A stretch of DNA of 6,315 nucleotides from a candidate division WWE3 bacterium CG_4_9_14_3_um_filter_43_9 (GTDB lineage: Bacteria > Patescibacteriota > CPR3 > GCA-002780085). The stretch lies in contig PFXB01000040.1 in assembly GCA_002791435.1 (NCBI GenBank), positions 641 to 6,955 of the forward strand, read 5' to 3'. The position numbers were made by a program, and so were the translations under genes. Of the stretch, positions 5,579 to 6,315 are shown in pieces; the first letter of the stretch is position 1; each line of letters starts with the position of its first letter. The notes under the pieces were generated by a model. The model ran no database searches. It saw nothing but the letters and a program-made list of their open reading frames with translations, and was not told the DNA's origin.

Positions 5579-5581
5579 GTA
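5557..5581. promoter_or_regulatory. Operator within the toxin-antitoxin promoter
   Basis: TTACA-GA-TGTAA (5557-5568) is a perfect 12-bp dyad that fits directly after the -35 box and ends 4 bp before the -10 box. In addition, ATGTA occurs three times at exactly 7-bp spacing (5563-5567, 5570-5574, 5577-5581). Ribbon-helix-helix antitoxins typically bind short inverted or direct repeats in their own promoter, so this is the likely autoregulatory site. Confidence 0.6.
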
Positions 5582-5587
5582 GAAATT

Positions 5588-5595
5588 AGGGAGGA
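5588..5595 (+). promoter_or_regulatory. Ribosome-binding site deciding the antitoxin start
   Basis: AGGGAGGA ends 7 nt before ATG 5603. It is one of the strongest Shine-Dalgarno sequences in the window, and it favours ATG 5603 over the in-frame ATG at 5570. Confidence 0.8.
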
Positions 5596-5602
5596 ATACA
5601 AT

Positions 5603-5839
5603 ATGATCAGAACCCAGATTAACTTAAAAGAAGATCAATACAAGATTCTTCTGCTTGAATCTAAGCGCCAGAAGCGTTCTCTTTCCGAGCTGGTGCGGGA
5701 AATGATTGAGACCTGTTTTATAAAGCAGAAAAAGGGAAACGCGGGCGTACTGCTTAAAATGGCAGACAAGGCGGGGATAAGCGGAGAACCGAACCTGTCT
5801 TTAAATTACAAAGAACTTCTTTTTAAAAAAGATATTTAA
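5603..5839 (+). CDS. Ribbon-helix-helix antitoxin (VapB-like)
   Basis: From ATG 5603 the protein has 78 residues. RTQINL (3-8) is the DNA-binding beta strand. A first helix follows (about 9-23, KEDQYKILLLESKRQK), then a turn and a second helix starting at SLSELVREMIE (26-36). This is the CopG/Arc-type ribbon-helix-helix fold, which works as a dimer binding the operator. The C-terminal half (from about 43, with 'LLKMADKAGISGEPNLSLNYKELLF') would be the flexible part that wraps the toxin and blocks its active site. The gene is followed 11 nt later by a PIN-domain gene, the standard antitoxin-toxin order. The start is set by a strong ribosome-binding site and a promoter directly upstream. Naming it VapB rests on the PIN partner, since antitoxin families are interchangeable. 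Confidence 0.9.
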   Translation: MIRTQINLKEDQYKILLLESKRQKRSLSELVREMIETCFIKQKKGNAGVLLKMADKAGISGEPNLSLNYKELLFKKDI

Positions 5840-5850
5840 GGAAACGACGA

Positions 5851-6249
5851 ATGGATATTTTTATTGACGCTTCAGCCTTTATTGCTTTATGGAATGCTGA
5901 TGATACCAACCATAAAGCCGCTATTACCAAAAGTCAAACGTTGGTTCAAGAAAACGCCCAAGTGTTCACTTCCAATATTGTCGTTTGTGAGGTTTTGACG
6001 GTCTTGAGTTTAAGGATTTCGAAGCAGAAGGCTTTGGAATTTGGCGAGACTGTTTTCGATAACGGATTGAATGTGGTTTTAATTGATGAAGACTTACAAC
6101 ATGATTCCTGGGAGATCTTCCGTAAAATAGCCGGCAAAAATGTCAGTTTTTTTGATTGTACGGCCTTTGCATTGATGCAATCAGTAGATGTCAAAAAAGT
6201 ATTTTCTTTTGACCAGGATTTTAAGAAACAAGGATTTTATCTGGTATAG
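5851..6249 (+). CDS. PIN-domain toxin ribonuclease (VapC-like)
   Basis: This 132-residue protein is a single PIN domain, the usual VapC size. The acidic metal-binding residues are visible: D6 in the opening strand MDIFIDASAFIAL, E47 in NIVVCEVLTVL, D102 in SFFDCTAFALM, and D121 (with D123) in VFSFDQDF. VapC-type toxins are Mg2+/Mn2+-dependent endoribonucleases that cut tRNA or rRNA when the antitoxin is degraded; the target here cannot be told. AAGGAAA (5838-5844) lies at suitable distance before the ATG and overlaps the antitoxin stop codon, so toxin and antitoxin are made from one mRNA. Stop is TAG. All four acidic positions are present, so the toxin should be active. Confidence 0.92.
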   Translation: MDIFIDASAFIALWNADDTNHKAAITKSQTLVQENAQVFTSNIVVCEVLTVLSLRISKQKALEFGETVFDNGLNVVLIDEDLQHDSWEIFRKIAGKNVSFFDCTAFALMQSVDVKKVFSFDQDFKKQGFYLV

Positions 6250-6277
6250 TGGTTGTTTGGCAGATTCAAGCTTTGGG

Positions 6278-6315
6278 TAATATTATCCGGAGGGGTCGCA
6301 CAAAGTGTTAAAGCC
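6278..6315 (+). other. Possible start of a further gene, cut by the window end
   Basis: After the toxin gene there is TAATAT (6278-6283), resembling a -10 box, then GGAGGGG (6289-6295). This GGAGGGG could be a ribosome-binding site for GTG 6305 (reading M-L-K-A at the edge, spacing 9 nt). It could also be the 5' acceptor strand of a tRNA, but the D-loop GG expected for a tRNA is not seen. The window is too short to decide. Confidence 0.3.

Noticed and set aside
5570..5602. Longer antitoxin from ATG 5570
   Set aside because: This ATG overlaps the -10 box (5573-5578) and has no ribosome-binding site; ATG 5603 has AGGGAGGA at ideal spacing and begins directly at the RHH strand.
6289..6315. 5' end of a tRNA (GGAGGGG T C GCAC…)
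   Set aside because: The D-arm does not pair well and the usual GG of the D-loop is missing; a GTG start with GGAGGGG as ribosome-binding site explains it equally well. Only 27 bases are visible.

Overview
All genes in this window read on the + strand, are short, and sit close together. The sequence is moderately AT-rich. The surface-protein types, leaderless-looking starts and a VapBC-like pair suggest an uncultivated Patescibacteria/CPR-type bacterium. This is an inference from gene style; no marker gene is present. TGA ends at least two genes (3574-3576 and 5512-5514) and every visible Trp uses TGG, so the TGA=Gly code of Gracilibacteria/Absconditabacteria and a TGA=Trp code are both unlikely for the genome as a whole.

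Region 1 (1-4076) is a cell-surface locus. It holds the C-terminal end of a membrane-anchored extracellular protein resembling DUF916 (WxL-interacting) proteins, a large secreted multi-domain beta-sandwich protein ending in a WxL-like module, and a small signal-peptide/Ig-like/C-terminal-TM protein whose ATG overlaps the preceding TGA. An AAA_14-DUF4143 ATPase with its own extended -10 promoter and an upstream dyad (496-513) sits between the first two surface genes and looks like an inserted autonomous cassette. The large surface protein is split by an in-frame TGA at 2524-2526 while the same frame continues to 3576. An AT-rich hairpin terminator at 4048-4076 closes the locus.

Region 2 (4077-4266) is a pyrimidine-rich spacer with two GC hairpins, then promoter-like elements. 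Region 3 (4267-5514) is a two-gene unit: a Nudix hydrolase with a perfect Nudix box (Ap4A-hydrolase/MutT-like) and, 9 nt later, a 240-residue protein of unknown function. Two 15-bp palindromes lie in the 5' end of the Nudix frame and put its annotated start in doubt.

Region 4 (5515-6249) is a type II toxin-antitoxin module: a ribbon-helix-helix antitoxin followed 11 nt later by a PIN-domain (VapC-like) RNase. Its promoter holds a perfect dyad exactly between -35 and -10, plus three ATGTA units at 7-bp spacing, which is a convincing autoregulatory operator. The last 66 nt contain only a possible start of a further gene, cut by the window edge.

The most interesting points are the in-frame TGA in the surface protein, the ATPase placed inside the surface locus, the paired palindromes at the Nudix start, and the TA operator.
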